Source of the DNA: Colius striatus
Taxonomy: Eukaryota > Chordata > Aves > Coliiformes > Coliidae
NCBI RefSeq assembly: GCF_028858725.1
Contig: NC_084790.1
Location: forward strand, 84,090,506 to 84,154,505
DNA: 64,000 bases
Direction of reading: 5' to 3'
Positions 37,241 to 51,010 of the stretch are shown piece by piece (the stretch's first letter is position 1; the number at the start of each line of letters is the position of its first letter). The position numbers and the translations under genes are program-made. The notes beneath the pieces are model-generated. The model was not told the DNA's origin. It saw nothing but the letters and a program-made list of their open reading frames with translations, and did not search any database.

Positions 37241-37580
37241 CTTATTAACATTTATAAATATCTAAAGGATGGGTATCAGGAGGTTGGGACATCCCTCTTT
37301 TCTGTAGTAGACAATAACAGGACAAGGGGTGATGGCATGAAGCTGGAACACAAAAAGTTCCACTTAAATATAAGAAAAAGCTATTTCACTGTTGAGGTGA
37401 GGGAGCCCTGGCACAGGCTGCCCAGAGGGGTTGTGGAATCTCCTTCCTGAGAGGTCTTCAAGACCCACCTGGACACGTTCCTGTGTGACCTGATCTAGGT
37501 GACCCTGCTTCTGCAGTGGGGTCGGACTGGATGATCTCTAAAGGTCCCTTCCAACCCCCACCATTCTGTGATTCTATGAC
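36178..37580 (+). mobile_element. CR1 LINE, ~1.4 kb, 5'-truncated
   Basis: A plus-strand CR1 from the middle of the reverse transcriptase domain to a complete 3' end (CCCCCACCATTCTGTGATTCTATGAC). It is 5'-truncated and has lost ORF1 and the endonuclease. The 3' UTR is nearly identical in layout to the copies at 23953 and 56415. The heptamer ATGACAC occurs at 36171-36177 and again at 37576-37582, overlapping the CR1 terminal repeat. It may be a short target duplication or a coincidence. Confidence 0.95.
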
Positions 37581-40500
37581 ACGTTTAGGGAGCACTGAGA
37601 AGAACTATTGTCCTTAAAATTGCTTCAGCTGAACTTTCATTCTGTTTCAAAGGCCTGAGGAAGATCAAAGAGCAAATGGTGACTGGGCTATGTAGCAGCA
37701 GTAGTCTAAGATGTACAAAAAATAGGATTTTAAGGTTGGTTATCAGAAACAATAAGGTCAAGAGGGCAGAAACGTCAACTGCCTGATGTCCTTGCTAGGA
37801 CAGAGGTCACTTGTAGTGGACCAGAGACTGGTGGGAATAAGAAGGAAAATTAGCTAGTGCTTTTCAGCTGCTCTTGGCTGAGTATCTCTGACTTTCCCAC
37901 ATCCCCAGTTGACGTTTCCCTGTAGTGTAGCCACATGCACGAGCCTATGGGATACTACAGAGCCAACTCCTGAGGGACTGGCCTGCTACTGGCCCTACAA
38001 ACATTCTGCTCACAGGTGGCCAAGGCAAGATGTGGATTAAGAATAAAAACACCTCCTCCTTTGAGAAATATATTAATTAATGGCATTCATTAGGAAGCTA
38101 GCCAGGAAACTAGGTAATTTAATTTCTCAGGTATACAATGTCAGGAAAGATAATGGGCCAAAAGCCAACGCTGCCAACAAGGTGAAACCTCTTTCATTTA
38201 TTATCTGAGAGGTGGGGAAGTCAAGCATGAACATCAGAGTGTCACTCGAGAAACCAGATACACTGGGCAAGTACTAAATTATCCAAATGAGTCTATTCTA
38301 TCTATTGCTGTCATGCACTGCCTGAGGGAGATGGGAAAGCTCTGCCATGGGCTGGTGTTCTCCTGCAGGTGAGAGGTTTGCTGGGGTAGACATTGCACAG
38401 AGCAGGGCAACAATTCAGGGAGAAGAAGAAATAAAAGCCCTACCAGCCAGCAATTTGCCATGGAAAATCACGAGCAAATAAAACCTGAAATAGCAGTCCT
38501 CCAAAAGACATTGATGATCATGAAAAGCTGATTTAACCAAGAGCTGCAAGAAGTACTTTAAACCCCCAGGCCGGTTTGCAACGTTAAATGCACAGGGAAG
38601 CTGGGTCAGTTGTCCCTGCCAAGAGAAGTCTCATCTGGACTGTGCTTGGGAAAACAACATAAAAATCAGGCCAGGTGATTTTCTTGCCATCATCCACATA
38701 AAAAATTATGGAAACAATCAAGTTGAGTCACTTTGCTGAGCACCTCTGGTTTTCTTCCAAATACGTGAGAGAACTTACAAATCAACCCTTACAGCAAGCA
38801 GTCAAGACAAAAAGCTTTGCCTTCCTCTGAACAGGTAATCTGGGGCTTGGGGAGGCAATAGATTTGTTACAGCACTTTCTCAACCTGATTTAGCAAAGCA
38901 GGGACAGAAACATAGGCAGAGGAGTCGAGTCTCACCACTTTCCCTGACGTGAGGGTTGAGCCTTTGCACCTTGGCTCAGGTAGCTTCCTCTTCCCAGGGA
39001 CCAGACAGGTAACACCAAAACACCAGAGTCAGCACAGGGAAGCATCTGGCCAGAAATAAGAGGCTTGTTTTGACTCAGCAAGGCACAGTCTCAACTCTGC
39101 AAGTGCTTTATGGGAAGATACTTTGAAAACTGTATTTATTTCTTTCAAAATACAAACTCATAAATGGTGAGAGTCTTCCAGCACAATCAGTCCAGGATAC
39201 CATCACCCTTCAAAAAGACTTGAGCCCTGGGGGAGAAGAAATAAAACCACCACCCCTGATTTTAAAAGACGTGAGAATATTATACCTACACCCATTTGCT
39301 GGTTCCCAATCCATCCTCAAGAGCCCAAGACGATGCTGTCACCACGCTCGCCACACATCCTGCAGCAGTCAGGGCAAGAGAGACTGGCTCAAAACAAGAA
39401 AGTACAGGGCAGTTGCCATTCCTTTTCCAGCCCTAGAGAAATGTGTGAACACTTCTTCCCCTTCCTCCTTGAAGATCAGCCACGGCAGCACAATATTTGT
39501 TTGTAATTAGCATCACTACAGTGCTCATAAAAAGGACTGCACCCTAACTCTTTATCCAACAGGGAGAACATATTCTTTCATTTAGGACATGTCTGAAATT
39601 ACTTTTGGATATCTCTAACCCCTTTAAAACTTAAATTCAAGCAATTTCACCCTGTTTGGTTTTTGATTCGGGAATAGAAACCCCATGCAGTACAAACCTC
39701 CGAGGTTAACATTGCTGTTAACCAAAAAGGCATTAAGATTCAATACAAACAACACAGTCATTCAGCCTTTTAAAATTCAATAATGGTTCCTCTAACTTGA
39801 CACATGGTGAAGCTGATTGCAGAAACACCATTACCTCCAGCAGTTTGGGTGTGAGCTTCCCAACAAAGGCAAAACTGCACCCAAATCGCACGACATCATT
39901 TATTATGATGTGAGCTATTATACAGTAAATTAAAATCAAAGCTAACAGATGTTTCTACAGCTCTGTTTGCTTAAAAGTTACACAACTAGAGAACACTGCT
40001 TGTAGTCTTCTTATTTAAACCTCTGCACAGGCTGTAGAATCCGAGCACATCTAATATTAAGCACAAACAGTATGATCCCTACAAGAATTTAGTGCTCCCA
40101 GCGTGTCCTGTACCATTGTTGACGTTAGATAGCAGGAGTGTTTGCAGAGTTCAGGCCCATCAGCGATACAATGACAGTGAATACGCAAACCCTCATGCAC
40201 CTCCTCCAACTTCAACAGAGCTAAGCTTCAGAGGAGATTTCTACGTCAGATCCACGTACCAGAGGCCAGAAGAGCAGCAGTGATTCAGGCTTGCTGGTGG
40301 ATTTGGGGGCATTTGCAGCAAGCCTGCCAATTCTGCAAGCTGCTTTCTCCTCCCTCGCTAAAAGATAAGGATCCAATTCAATAAACCCAGAAGGGCTCAA
40401 ATGCTCAGCTCTTTAGATGCTGCCAAATTGGCTCTGCAACGGTCACTGATTTCCTCTCCCTCACACCCACAGCCTCCTCAAAGCCTGCCGCAGGGCTGCC

Positions 40501-41464
40501 AAAATATTGCTCAGCAACCCTGGGCAGCCCTCAACCCTCCTGACCCTCCTGAGGGATGGAGAAGATGACTGTCTCAACAGCACCGGTGGGCAGAAATTTC
40601 CTGGCAGCAATGCCAAGACACGCCTGTGTTTTATACCTTAAATGGGTTCCCGTGTTGCAAATGTTGTTTTAGCATTTAAGACACTCATTAGCAAAGTGTG
40701 AGCACCAGGGAAGACTCTGCCTACTCTGCTCCTAGATAATGAGGGGGGAAAAAATGGTTTTACTCGTTATTTCATATTTGCTGTGCAGCTACATTAGAGT
40801 TCCCAGATGAGGATGGGTCCCTGCTGTGCTGAACCCTGCAATACCCACAGAGGAAATCATTGCCCCAGGATTCTATGCAGACAGAGGAGACACAGAGCTA
40901 ATGGGAAAAGATCAGGAGCATGGCTGTAGACATCAAACAGGTCACCGCAGCCAAGCTGGGGACACCTGCTGACTCAATTACCTGTCCTGCTCCAGTAATC
41001 AGGGTCACCAGCAACAACACACAACAGAAACCCAAAGCCTGGGTTGTCCTGGCATCTTGCTGCATGCAGCCACGTGTGCTAGGGAAGAGGGCTCAGGGGT
41101 ATAACAGTGGCTTTTCACAAACAGCTACAGAACTATTCAAGCATGAATATCATGAAGAAGTTTAAGGTTTTCTGCATCAGAGGAGGGAGACTCTCAAACA
41201 GCACCCTAAAAAGGGCAGCAGGCAGAAACCCAAGCCTAGAATTATCAGGGGCTTGAGGCTGCCACAGGTTAAGATGAGACCAGAGTTGGTGAGGTAAATG
41301 GTCTCTTGCAACTCTGCACTGTCCAAACTAAGCACTTTGTGAGCAGGTGAGGTTACAGTGGCACATCACAAAAGAAATACTTCATAGATTGGTCACCAGT
41401 TTACACCAGTTGCAATAAAGCAGCATTTGCCTCACCAGTGGTCTTGTTCCCACCAGTATACCCC
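37581..41464. other. Non-coding stretch, no gene seen
   Basis: About 3.9 kb of unique sequence with no recognisable gene, RNA or transposon. The open frames are short and overlapping. Confidence 0.5.
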
Positions 41465-41640
41465 ATCATAGAATCATGACCAGGACTGGGTTCAAAGGGA
41501 CATTTAAAGGCCACCTAGTCCAACCCCTGCCAGGGGCAGAGACATCTTCCACTAGATTAGGAAGCTCAGAGACATCTTCCACTAGATTAGTGGAACTTCC
41601 ACTAGTCCAACCTGATCTGGGACATTTCCTGGTGACAGTC
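41465..41640 (-). mobile_element. CR1 LINE, old 3' fragment with internal duplication
   Basis: A minus-strand CR1 tail (ATCATAGAATCATGA, CCACCTAGTCCAACCCCTGCCAGGGGCAGAGACATCTTCCACTAG). It is diverged and carries a 30-bp-period duplication: CAGAGACATCTTCCACTAGA plus TTAG occurs at 41537-41560 and again at 41567-41590. The duplication is private to this copy among those in the window. Confidence 0.82.
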
Positions 41641-44600
41641 AGCTGCTCTGATGGAATATCACTGGCTCCAGTTGACCTACCATGACCCAAAGCCCTGCAG
41701 ATGAATGCTTTCACGCAAAGCCAGTACTTCACATCTTCAGCTCAGCTATCAAGCTGGGTCCTGCATTTCCTGCAGGTCCAGGTTCTGCCCTGACACACAC
41801 ATGTCCATGCACCTGAACAGGGCTGCCCACATGGGCTCATCTCACCTAAGCATGTGCTATAGGTGTCCACATTACAGCAGCCCATCCCACACCTCTGCCA
41901 GGACTAATGAATGATTGCTAAGATGAGGTTGTCTGCATACACAGGAGCGAATCCTGCCCAGGAAAAAGCAGGAGTGATCTTGGCTTTTCCAAATCCAGGA
42001 GATGTAGAAATGCCAGTGAGAAATTATGATGCTGTGGTCATCTACTGAAGGAACTGCTTTCCACTCATCACACACCTTCATGTTCTCCAACCTATCAGAG
42101 TTTTTCTGCTGTTGCAATACAGATTAACTCCCTTCTTCCTTTTTCTCATGGCCAAGGTAATTTCCCATCACTGATTTAAGGCAGACAGCTTTCAGTAGCA
42201 GCTCTGATCACAGCCAGACACAGCTGTCAACATGGTCAGCAAAAAATCCTGCAAATACTTTAAACACATCTCACCAGCAGCCATTGGAGGAGCCAGAGTG
42301 ACATGGCTACTTTCATCCCTAGATCCCAGAAAATATAACAACCAGCTTTTTGCAGGCAAGGCCTCGAAGGGAGAAGGTCAAATGACTTGCCAAAAGTCAA
42401 AGTTAGTATTCTTTTTCAGTGCATGAAGCTTGTCTCAGTTGTTAAAAACCCCATTTCTGTGCAAAGCACTCGGGAAGGGATGCACACCAAGTGTTTGGGA
42501 TCTTTTCTTTCATATTTGGGTGCTCAGCACAATGCATCAGCCATTGATTGATCAGAGAGGAAAATCCCCTGCACTAACTTTGCTCTAGGAGACATCAGAA
42601 AGAGCTGAGAATCACTGCAAAAATGATGGGGCTTTATTTCCTTTTGAAAATAATAATAATAAAAGGGAAAACTTTGCTTTTACAAACATGTGTTTTCTTC
42701 ATCTTTTCACCTTGTCAGACACTGATCATCCCCAGAAAATTTAGAACACAGGTAAGGGCTCAATTTCCATGACCTGTTGTTAGGAAGGAACTAAAGAAAG
42801 CCTTTTGCAGTTCTTTCACAGCCTAGAAGTGTCATCACTCCTACAAATCCCATACAAACCACCACACAGGAGAGCAAGGGGTACCTGTGGGTCTGCTTTG
42901 AAGCTGAATGACTTTATTTGTCTTTTCATTGACACCAAATCTCTCGGTCTCCCTGGTAGCATTGCCTACTTGTCATAATACCATCATCCTCCTCCCAAGG
43001 ATCCTTGCCTTGAAGACCTAAGGCTTTGCAGCACACAAACTACTCTGGACAGGCACTGAAAGAAAAGCAACTTCTGGGCAAAGTTTCTTCTCTCGAATAT
43101 TTTATCACTTCCATTTTTCTGTCAGTGATGAAATTATCACCAGCGTTTCTTTTTTCCTAAGAGAATTAGAAGATTTCTGCCAAGAAGGATTGGGGACATT
43201 GTTGCAAGCTGCCAAGAACACAAGTGCAAGCGTGTATGCGTGTGTCTGGGAAAAGATAAAAGTAAAACAATTGTACCAGATAATGCCAAAAACGTACAAA
43301 ACTTTGTATCAAGCTGACATAAAAATAGAAGCACTCTCAGAGTTACAAGGATCCAGACTTAACCCCAGAAATAGTAATACTCATTATTTTTCTGTGCCAG
43401 AGGTTCGCTCTCTGGATGCCAGGGCTGGTCTAGTTATTTCCTGCAGGACTTGCTGTTTTCTATACCATATCTGAATATGGCTGTAAGTAGCTATAAGCAT
43501 GTAAATAAGCTTCCCAAAATGCACCACCACACCAATTCCCTCCCCACATCCCCTCAGTTCCCTCCCTAGAAATCCTCTATGTTGTTTATCCATCAATGAT
43601 TCCACCACAGCTGCACAAGTGCTCTCCTTCCTGCCATGGTGGACAAGAGGCAAACACTCAAGTCCACGTGTAACATTAGGGAACCTGATAATCAATCTGC
43701 TCTGAAATGTATTTCTGAGCATGATGGATTTCCTGCCCCCTCTGAAATCAGACCCCTCTCCACCATTGCAAAACTAATGAGCCATGCTGGGATAAAGCTC
43801 TGTTCCAAGATAAGACACTTCACTACTGTCTGCCCAGCAGAATGGCTAATAAATTAGAGGACAGGTGAGCAGACAACCAAGTTTAACACTTCTGTACACT
43901 GACACTTCTACTCCTCGTGGCAAACAGTGGGATTTTGTTGTACAGCATGGAGACTGGTCAGGTTAAATGAGGGGAGTGGGAGGTGATAAAAAAACCCAGC
44001 CAACCAAGTTTTCCAATATTGGAAAACCCAGCATAGCCACAATAAATGTCCATCATCTCCCCTGGTGAGTTCCGCTGAGTCTGACTTCAGCTTTGAACAA
44101 CACCTTTCGTATCGATGCCCGAAAGACTGACTTTGGGTGCCCAGACAAGTGCTGCCAGGTAGAGACCATGGTTAGCTGAAACAGGTTGCTTGACTTCTTA
44201 GTTTTCGGACACTTTTCACTATCCTTGTTTGAACTGTCTAACATTTTGAATGCCTGACACTGAGACTAGTAGAAGAGTGTTATGTCAGAGCTTCAGGGGA
44301 AAGTCTTTCCAAACAGGGACCCTCTCTCTACAGTAGGAGATCGTGGTAGGCCTGCTTTCATACAAGTGGACTTGTTTCATGTCACTGCATGTATTGAAGA
44401 TCAGCAGAGACTTTTTTATTTTTCCCATCCTATAAAATGTATATTAAGAAGAAAAAGTACCAAACTGGGAGTCTGATTCAAAACCTAACCCACTGAGCCT
44501 TCCGAGAAAGTCTTGCACCAGCTCAGGCACGCTTTGTGTGCAGAAGTATGTGGGCAGAGATCCCCATTGCTCTTTGTGGTGGCACCAGGTACACATCTGC

Positions 44601-45363
44601 CAAAAGCAAACAAGCAATGCGTTTGTTTCACGCTGTTAGCTTTGAAAATAGATTCCTAGAAACACTATTTTAAGTCCAATATCCACCCAAACAATCATAA
44701 AGAAACATTGTGTTACTGAGCAGTTGAACTCCAGAAGCATGAGGAGAATGACAATTAGTTGTGTTTCCTACCTGCTAGGGACAACATGGCAGGAGCAAAG
44801 AGATCTTACATGTCTGCATATATACACACATATTGAGCATACAAGATCTGAACCACATAGACAGATAGAAAGGAGACGGAAAAGTAACACAGACCAGACA
44901 GCGCTGTCTTTGCAATGGGCTACAGACAGGAAATAATAAGGCAGATATACAATATCAAACAGGTGAAACAACCCACTAGAAAAAACAAATTTAGGAGAAC
45001 TGATTAAGAGGGAAGCATTTTTACTGCCCTTCGACAGTCTGGGAGTAATAAGTTAGCCACAGCTCACTCTGATACCAGCTCTGCCAACTAATTGACCTGA
45101 AAAGCAAACTGAAAGAAATCTATTTCCCAGCATTTTCTAGAGGTCAGACGTCCAGTTCAGAAAGCACTTTTGCAGCTGATCAACTCCAACCATGTAATTA
45201 GCCCCACAGCGTAAAATCTGGGTCCTTAGCGGAGGGTTCTGACTGTGGAGATTGAAGCAGAATTTCACCTGCTGGACTTTGTGGGTGCTTGGGGACCTCA
45301 CTGAATGCAGGTGGGAATCTCAGCTCTTAGCAGAGAAAGCATTAGTGACATTTCTTTTTATTC
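41641..45363. other. Non-coding stretch, possible MIR scrap
   Basis: No gene recognised. A short segment at 42360-42402 (GAGAAGGTCAAATGACTTGCC) resembles the reverse complement of a MIR core. An (ATA)n patch lies near 42648-42660. The rest is unique sequence. Confidence 0.4.
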
Positions 45364-45958
45364 CCATAACCCCAGAATGGTGGGGGTTGGAACAACCCTC
45401 CAGAGCTCATCCAGCCCAGCCCCCTGCTCAAGCAGGTTCCTCTCAATCAGGAGGCACAGGAACGTGTCCAGGTGGGTTTGGAAACCTCCGGAGAAGGAGC
45501 CTCCACACCCTCCCTGGGCAGCCTGGGCCAGGGCTCCCTCACCTCAGCACCAAAGGAGTTTCTCCTCCTGTGCCAGGGGCACTGCCTGTGTTTCAGCCTA
45601 TGCCCTTCACCCCTTGTCCTGTCACTGGCCACCACAGAACAAACAATGGCCCCATCCTCTCAATATCCACCCTTTAGGTATTATCAGCATTGATAACATC
45701 CTCTCTCAGCCTTCTCTTCTCCAAGCTGAACAGCCCCAGGTTCCACAGTCTGAGAGATGCTTGAGTCCCCTCAGCATCTTGGTAGCCCTGTGCCAGCCTC
45801 TCTCCAGCAGTTCCCTGTCTTCTCTCTGGAAATAGAGAGCCCAGGACTCCAGATGAGGACCCCCAGGATGCCATTGGCCTTCTTGGCCATGAGGGCACAT
45901 TGCTGACTTCTGTTCGGTTTGCTGTCAATCACAACTCTCAGGTCTCTCTCCAGGTCTC
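45364..45958 (-). mobile_element. CR1 LINE, 5'-truncated, ~595 bp
   Basis: A minus-strand CR1 of the GATGAGCTCTGGAGGG subfamily, closely matching the plus-strand copy at 17980-18786. Both share the AGCAGGGGGCTGGGCTGGATGAGCTC-type block, the GGTGCTGAGGTGAGGGAGCCCTGG segment and the AGGAGAAACTCCTTTGGTGC segment. It includes the ORF2 end and 3' UTR, with small deletions. Confidence 0.92.
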
Positions 45959-46578
45959 CTTTCCTTCAGAAAGAAGTTGCACAAGGCTAAACTTTCCATG
46001 TAATCTTGTCCTAAACTGAGACATGTTTTGCCTTGTTTCCACTGGAGCTCCCATCCTCTCAGACCCATCCTTCCCTAAACCAGCAGCTTGCAGACAGATG
46101 TGGTTCCCAGCTTTACTGTCGCAGGGGAGACTCTTTGTGACTCAGTTTGAGACTTAATTTCACCAGCCCATCAAAATAATTGTCTCCTTCACTGTAAACC
46201 TGTCAGCAGTCTCACTGGTGCTAGCACGTGTCAAACTAAACAGCCCTTTGCAGGTTAATGGTGGATGAAGTTCACTATTGCCTCCTTTGCCTGTGTGATG
46301 CACTTTGCTGCACATATCCGTCTTGGATCTGCAGCCACTGTCAGCATTCAGCTATTTAACCAGCAGGCAAACAATTTTTTCCCCTTTGTCCAAATTCTAC
46401 AAGTCAGAAGGTTTTCTGGAGAAGTCCCCCAGGTCATTTATGACTGGTGTTTTCTTCAGAGAAAGGCTGCCAGTGACTGCTGGTGTCAATGGAAGAGTAG
46501 CCCTGTGCACTCCCAAGGGGCTCTGGGCAGAGCTGATGACATATATCCCCATTATCCCTTGTCACAACAGAGCCTCAG
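45959..46578. other. Non-coding spacer between CR1 copies
   Basis: About 620 bases of unique sequence. Overlapping plus-strand open frames at 46265-46712 run into the next CR1 and are not called. Confidence 0.5.
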
Positions 46579-47094
46579 AGATCATAGAATCATACAATTG
46601 TTTTGATTGGAAAAGAGCTTTCAGATCATCAAGCCCAAGCTCTCCCCTGACACTGCTCAGCCCACCACCAACCCATGGTCCTCAGCACCTCAGCTCCATG
46701 GCTTTGCAATAGCTCCAGGGATGGTGACTCCCCCACCTCCCTAGGAGCCTGGGACAGGGGCTGAAAAACACTCTCAGGGAAAAAGTGCTTCCTCATCTCC
46801 AATCTAAACCTCCCCTGGCACAACTTGAGGCTATTTCCTCTTATCCTATTGTTCATTACCGGGGAGAAGAGACCAAATCCCACCTTACTGCAACCTATTG
46901 TCAGGGAGTTACTGAGAGTGACAAGTTTTTCACTCAGCCTTCTCTTCTCCAGGCTGAACACCCCCATTCCCTCAGGGGCTCCCCAGCACCCTTGTGCTCT
47001 GGCCCTTTCCCCAGCTCTGGCCACACTGCAGCCCCTCAGTGTCCCTCTGGAAGTGAGTGAGGGGCCCGGCACTGAACACAGCACTTGAGCTTGG
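46579..47094 (-). mobile_element. CR1 LINE, older subfamily, ~515 bp
   Basis: A minus-strand CR1 of the same group as 22536 and 57035. It has a terminal CAATTGTATGATTCTATGATC and the diagnostic CCATGGCTTTGCAATAGCTC, identical in the copy at 57035. It continues with CTGAAAAACACTCTCAGGGAAAAAGTGCTTCC and finishes upstream near GCCGGGCCCCTCACTCACTTCC. No intact frame remains. Confidence 0.92.
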
Positions 47095-47698
47095 GAATGT
47101 TCAAAATCCACCAAAAAGTCCCTGCCTTGGAGATGACAAGAAATATGTCTTGTTGGATTCTATAGGCTGAGGTATCAAAAACCCTCAGTGCCTGCATTCA
47201 CATCAACAGTCACCAAAGTTTACTTAACCTACACCAGAGCAGCCCTCCCACCATGGGAGTTTGGTAATTAATACATAAAACCCTACACCTCCTTCATCCT
47301 CTGCTTGGGTTTGAGTCCAGCAGCACACCCAAGATATGAATTAAGCCTCAAACCCCAGAGGGTGAAATATGGACTTCAGTGGTGACATTAAAGCTGTTCA
47401 AAGAACACAGCATCACTTCAAAATTCAGTAGCAGGTTGTTTTTGGCAGTTCGTTGTTTACAACACATAAAGGACAAGTCATGTCATTGTTTGAAGGACAC
47501 ACATCCTTTCATGAGACGCTTCAAAAGCAGAATAATACATATATACCATTAATAAAGAGCTTGTGAAAGTATAACTCTTTCTCTTGGACGTTTAGGATGT
47601 ACTAGTGCACTTTTGAATGGGCACATGAAGAGAAAGAAAGCAGGGAAAGGTTCCTACCATATTCAAGATTTACAACACAGTCCAGCCTTCAATGCCAG
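47095..47698. other. Non-coding spacer between CR1 copies
   Basis: About 600 bases of unique AT-rich sequence. No gene or motif recognised. Confidence 0.5.
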
Positions 47699-47764
47699 GA
47701 ATCACAGAGAACAGTTTGGGTTGGAAGGGACCTTTAAAGAGCATCTAGTCCACTCCCTCCCAAA
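47699..47764 (-). mobile_element. CR1 LINE, short 3' tail
   Basis: About 65 bases: GGAATCACAGAGAACAGTTTGGGTTGGAAGGGACCTTTAAAGAGCATCTAGTCCA is the reverse complement of a CR1 3' end of the older ACAGTTTGGGTTGGAAGG type. It is heavily truncated. Confidence 0.8.
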
Positions 47765-50700
47765 AATCCTAAAGCCTACCTGATTCCATTTCAAGTATTT
47801 AAGAGGAAACTTGTTTCATACTGCAGCAATCTATGCACATACTCCCTCCCCGCCCCCAGAATCATATGGATTTGGAATAACTCATTACAATCAGAAGCTA
47901 TCAAGCCATCATGTACACTTTTTGTTCCTTCTTACTCACTTCTGTAAGTTCAGCTCCATTCAGGGTGAAGCTTTGGCAGGGAAGCAAACAGGACACTCTA
48001 TTACTCCTTGCTCCAACAGACATTTTCCTCCTATCCTAAAGAGCAGCACCGATTTTTCATGTCATTTGTCTTCTCCTGTAGAGAACAACATGGTGGGACT
48101 TTGAAGACAAATGTTTCCAGTTGAGGTTTCTTACCTGGCTGCAAAATATTGGTATCAGGCTCAAAGTAAGCAGATGCTGTTACAGCATGTTGATGCATGC
48201 CTCCAGCCTCAGGACTTTACATCTGCATAGTTTAACTACTTTCTCCTCCAAGAGATAAGAGATCCTTAAAGTAATTGGTTTTATCTCTACAATTAGAGCA
48301 GGTAAAAAAAGAAAGTCCCATTGTAACTTCTGGCTATATCTTAAATTAACACTGGTGTAGCTCACTCTCTGCAGGGAGGGAAAAGGGGTCTGTGTGCATC
48401 CAGAGTTTGGGTTATAAAAGACAGAAAGGTGAAAATCATTACCCTACCAGCACACCCACCAGCAGCCTGACGCTCCTTCCCCCACCACATGATGACTGCT
48501 CTTGCTCTAGAGGTGATCAGCCCATTCCCTCCTTCAGCTGCTGTTTGCAGGTTGCTAAATGAAATCACCTGGGAGAGAAAAAGCTCTTCCTGAAGTTTCA
48601 GGTGTCAGCAGGGGCACTGGCCAAGGCATAGGGGAGGGGAGTCTGGATGCTTACGAGCCAAAGGTGGTCAGATGAGAGCCCCGCTGCAGGGTGCTTTAAA
48701 AAAATGTGAAGCCAGCAAAGACTTATTGACCTCTGAGAGATGATGAGGAGATGATAACATGAAGGGGGAGAGGCAGGGGAAAAAAAGAATAGTTAACAGC
48801 ACATTAAGCAGATGTTCTGCCATTGATGGCTTCATCCATGATTCCATTTCTCCTACTTAACCCCACCTACTCCAGGCTGATCCATTTTACCTTTTTATAC
48901 AAAAGAAGAAAAAACCTCAAGTTTCTGGCTTATAACATCAGCACAAAGAACAGTAAAATCCCCTTCTAGATCAGGTTTGTTTGATGGAGTCTACCCCATA
49001 CAGCTGAGAATATCTTCAGTTCTGAAGTTAAAGGGACAGTAACAGTGGGTTTTTTTTTGCTTTTCAGTGTTCTGAATTGAGCACAGATTTCCTCCCACTT
49101 TCCCAAGCATTTTCTACACGGACAAAGGGAAAAAAAGGGTGTCTGAGGAGAGCTGTGCATCGTGGCCAGCTTCACCTGCACTCCATCAAAAGGCAATAGA
49201 ATCCAAATGGTGTCAGTGCCAAAGTCTTAGGAAATTCTGATCCATAAATCCTGTGTTGAGGACACCATCTGCAGTTCTCTCCCTAGGTCCCATCTCACCA
49301 GATGCACTTTTGTTTTGAAAACAAAGAGTTTGAACCATAATTAAAATGGCACATAAGGAACTACAGAGCTAGTTTCATGAATATCCAGCCATGGCTGCAG
49401 GCCAACAGCAAACAAGAGCAAGTGATGTCTCACAAAGTCTCTTTGGAGGAGCAGCCTTTAAGGTTTCATATTGAACTCTGAAGACATTAAACTTATGAAT
49501 GCTCACAGAGGGTGCCATGCAGAGGGGGTGTTAGGGTAGCTTCTGCTCAAGCACTACTTGTGATGTCAATGCCAGGCTACGATGCACCATGGACAAGCAG
49601 TCTTTGCTTTTACTGGATTTTGTAAACTCAGAAAGATAAACCTTGAAGCAAACAGCAAAGCCAGATAGCGAGAAAGCCAGTTGCTTCTGACTGTGTGCCT
49701 CAGGGCTCCCTGATAAGTGCAGATGGAGATACAGAACAGTGAAGGACACATCCTTGGAAGGATAAGGGCAGGGAAGAAATGTTTAGAGCAAGGGAAGCAA
49801 TGCACAGGTGGTGAGCAGGGATGCTATCAGCCTCAAACATGCACAGAGTAAATTGCAAACAATAGCCAGAAGCATCTCTGCACAGCACTCTGCTGCTTTG
49901 CTTTGCCCAGGCTGGCCCTGCCTCCTCTCACCAGAGGTAAAGGAGAGGTGACTGGATTGATGTTTTGAGATAGATTTTAGGAAAATGAAGCTCCCACTCT
50001 CCCCATCCATCACATTCAGGTCTGTAATTGTACTTTGAAAAGACTCAGACTACCCAGAAAACCCACACCAACAGCTTCCTGCAGTGTGAGATTTTCATAG
50101 ATATGATTTCTGGACTGTGGGTTGCAAAGGTATTAACAGACTCCAGCGGGAGTCTGAACACCGACTTCACCTCAGTCCCTGTTCATCTGATCGCCTTTGG
50201 TGTGCACATCTCCCTCTGTTTTTCCTTCAAGGCCTTCTGAAAACATACCTAGGAAACTTGTAGGATGTATATCTGGGTCATAAATAAAGCAGCAGCATTA
50301 ATACTTAAAGTACTTAATAACCAAGATATGGCAATAAAGTAAATTAATACTCCAACGTTCTGATTTGGATCTCACTTACATGGGTGTTACAGCACTAAAA
50401 CTATTGGTTTCAGTTGTGTCATTGACACTCATAACTGAGGTTAGCCTGACCTTGCATTGCTCCAATAAATACATTACAGTAACAACAGATCTGGAGTCAA
50501 AAGGAGTTTGCCACTGCTTGCAACAGTAGCATAGTGTAAATAATACATGGATATTAGAAAAGCAATTACATTCCAATATCAGAGCCCATATCATGAGCAC
50601 AAACTCTTCTCCAACACAAGCTGGCTCTACTGGGACAAATGCCTTTCTAAATTACAGCCCTACAGACCAACTATATGCTCACTTTGTTCCTGAAGTTATG

Positions 50701-51010
50701 CAAAACAGGAGGCTGCTCCAAGTTTAAAGTCAGCCTGATTTTACTTTATTTTTAAGGACATGAGTTCATCTCTCAGGGAAAACAACATCTAATCTTGGCC
50801 TTGGATAGGTGCAGGATGATGTCTCTGTTTAGCTCTAGTCCCTCCAGGTCAATACAGAGGAGGGAGAAGGAAGACAGGATGGGGCATGCTCAGGAAAACT
50901 GCCATCAGTCTGATGCTGTTTTGGAGGAACAAAAGTAATACCTGTCCTAAGGTGGTAAATTTGGAGTGTGTTTCTAGAAACAGAGCCCTGGCAGGAACTC
51001 TCCTGTAGGC
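47765..51010. other. Non-coding stretch, no gene seen
   Basis: About 3.2 kb of unique sequence with no recognisable gene, RNA or transposon. Confidence 0.5.

Noticed and set aside
46629..47114. 161-codon minus-strand open frame
   Set aside because: It is CR1 sequence (ORF2 tail and 3' UTR), not a host gene.
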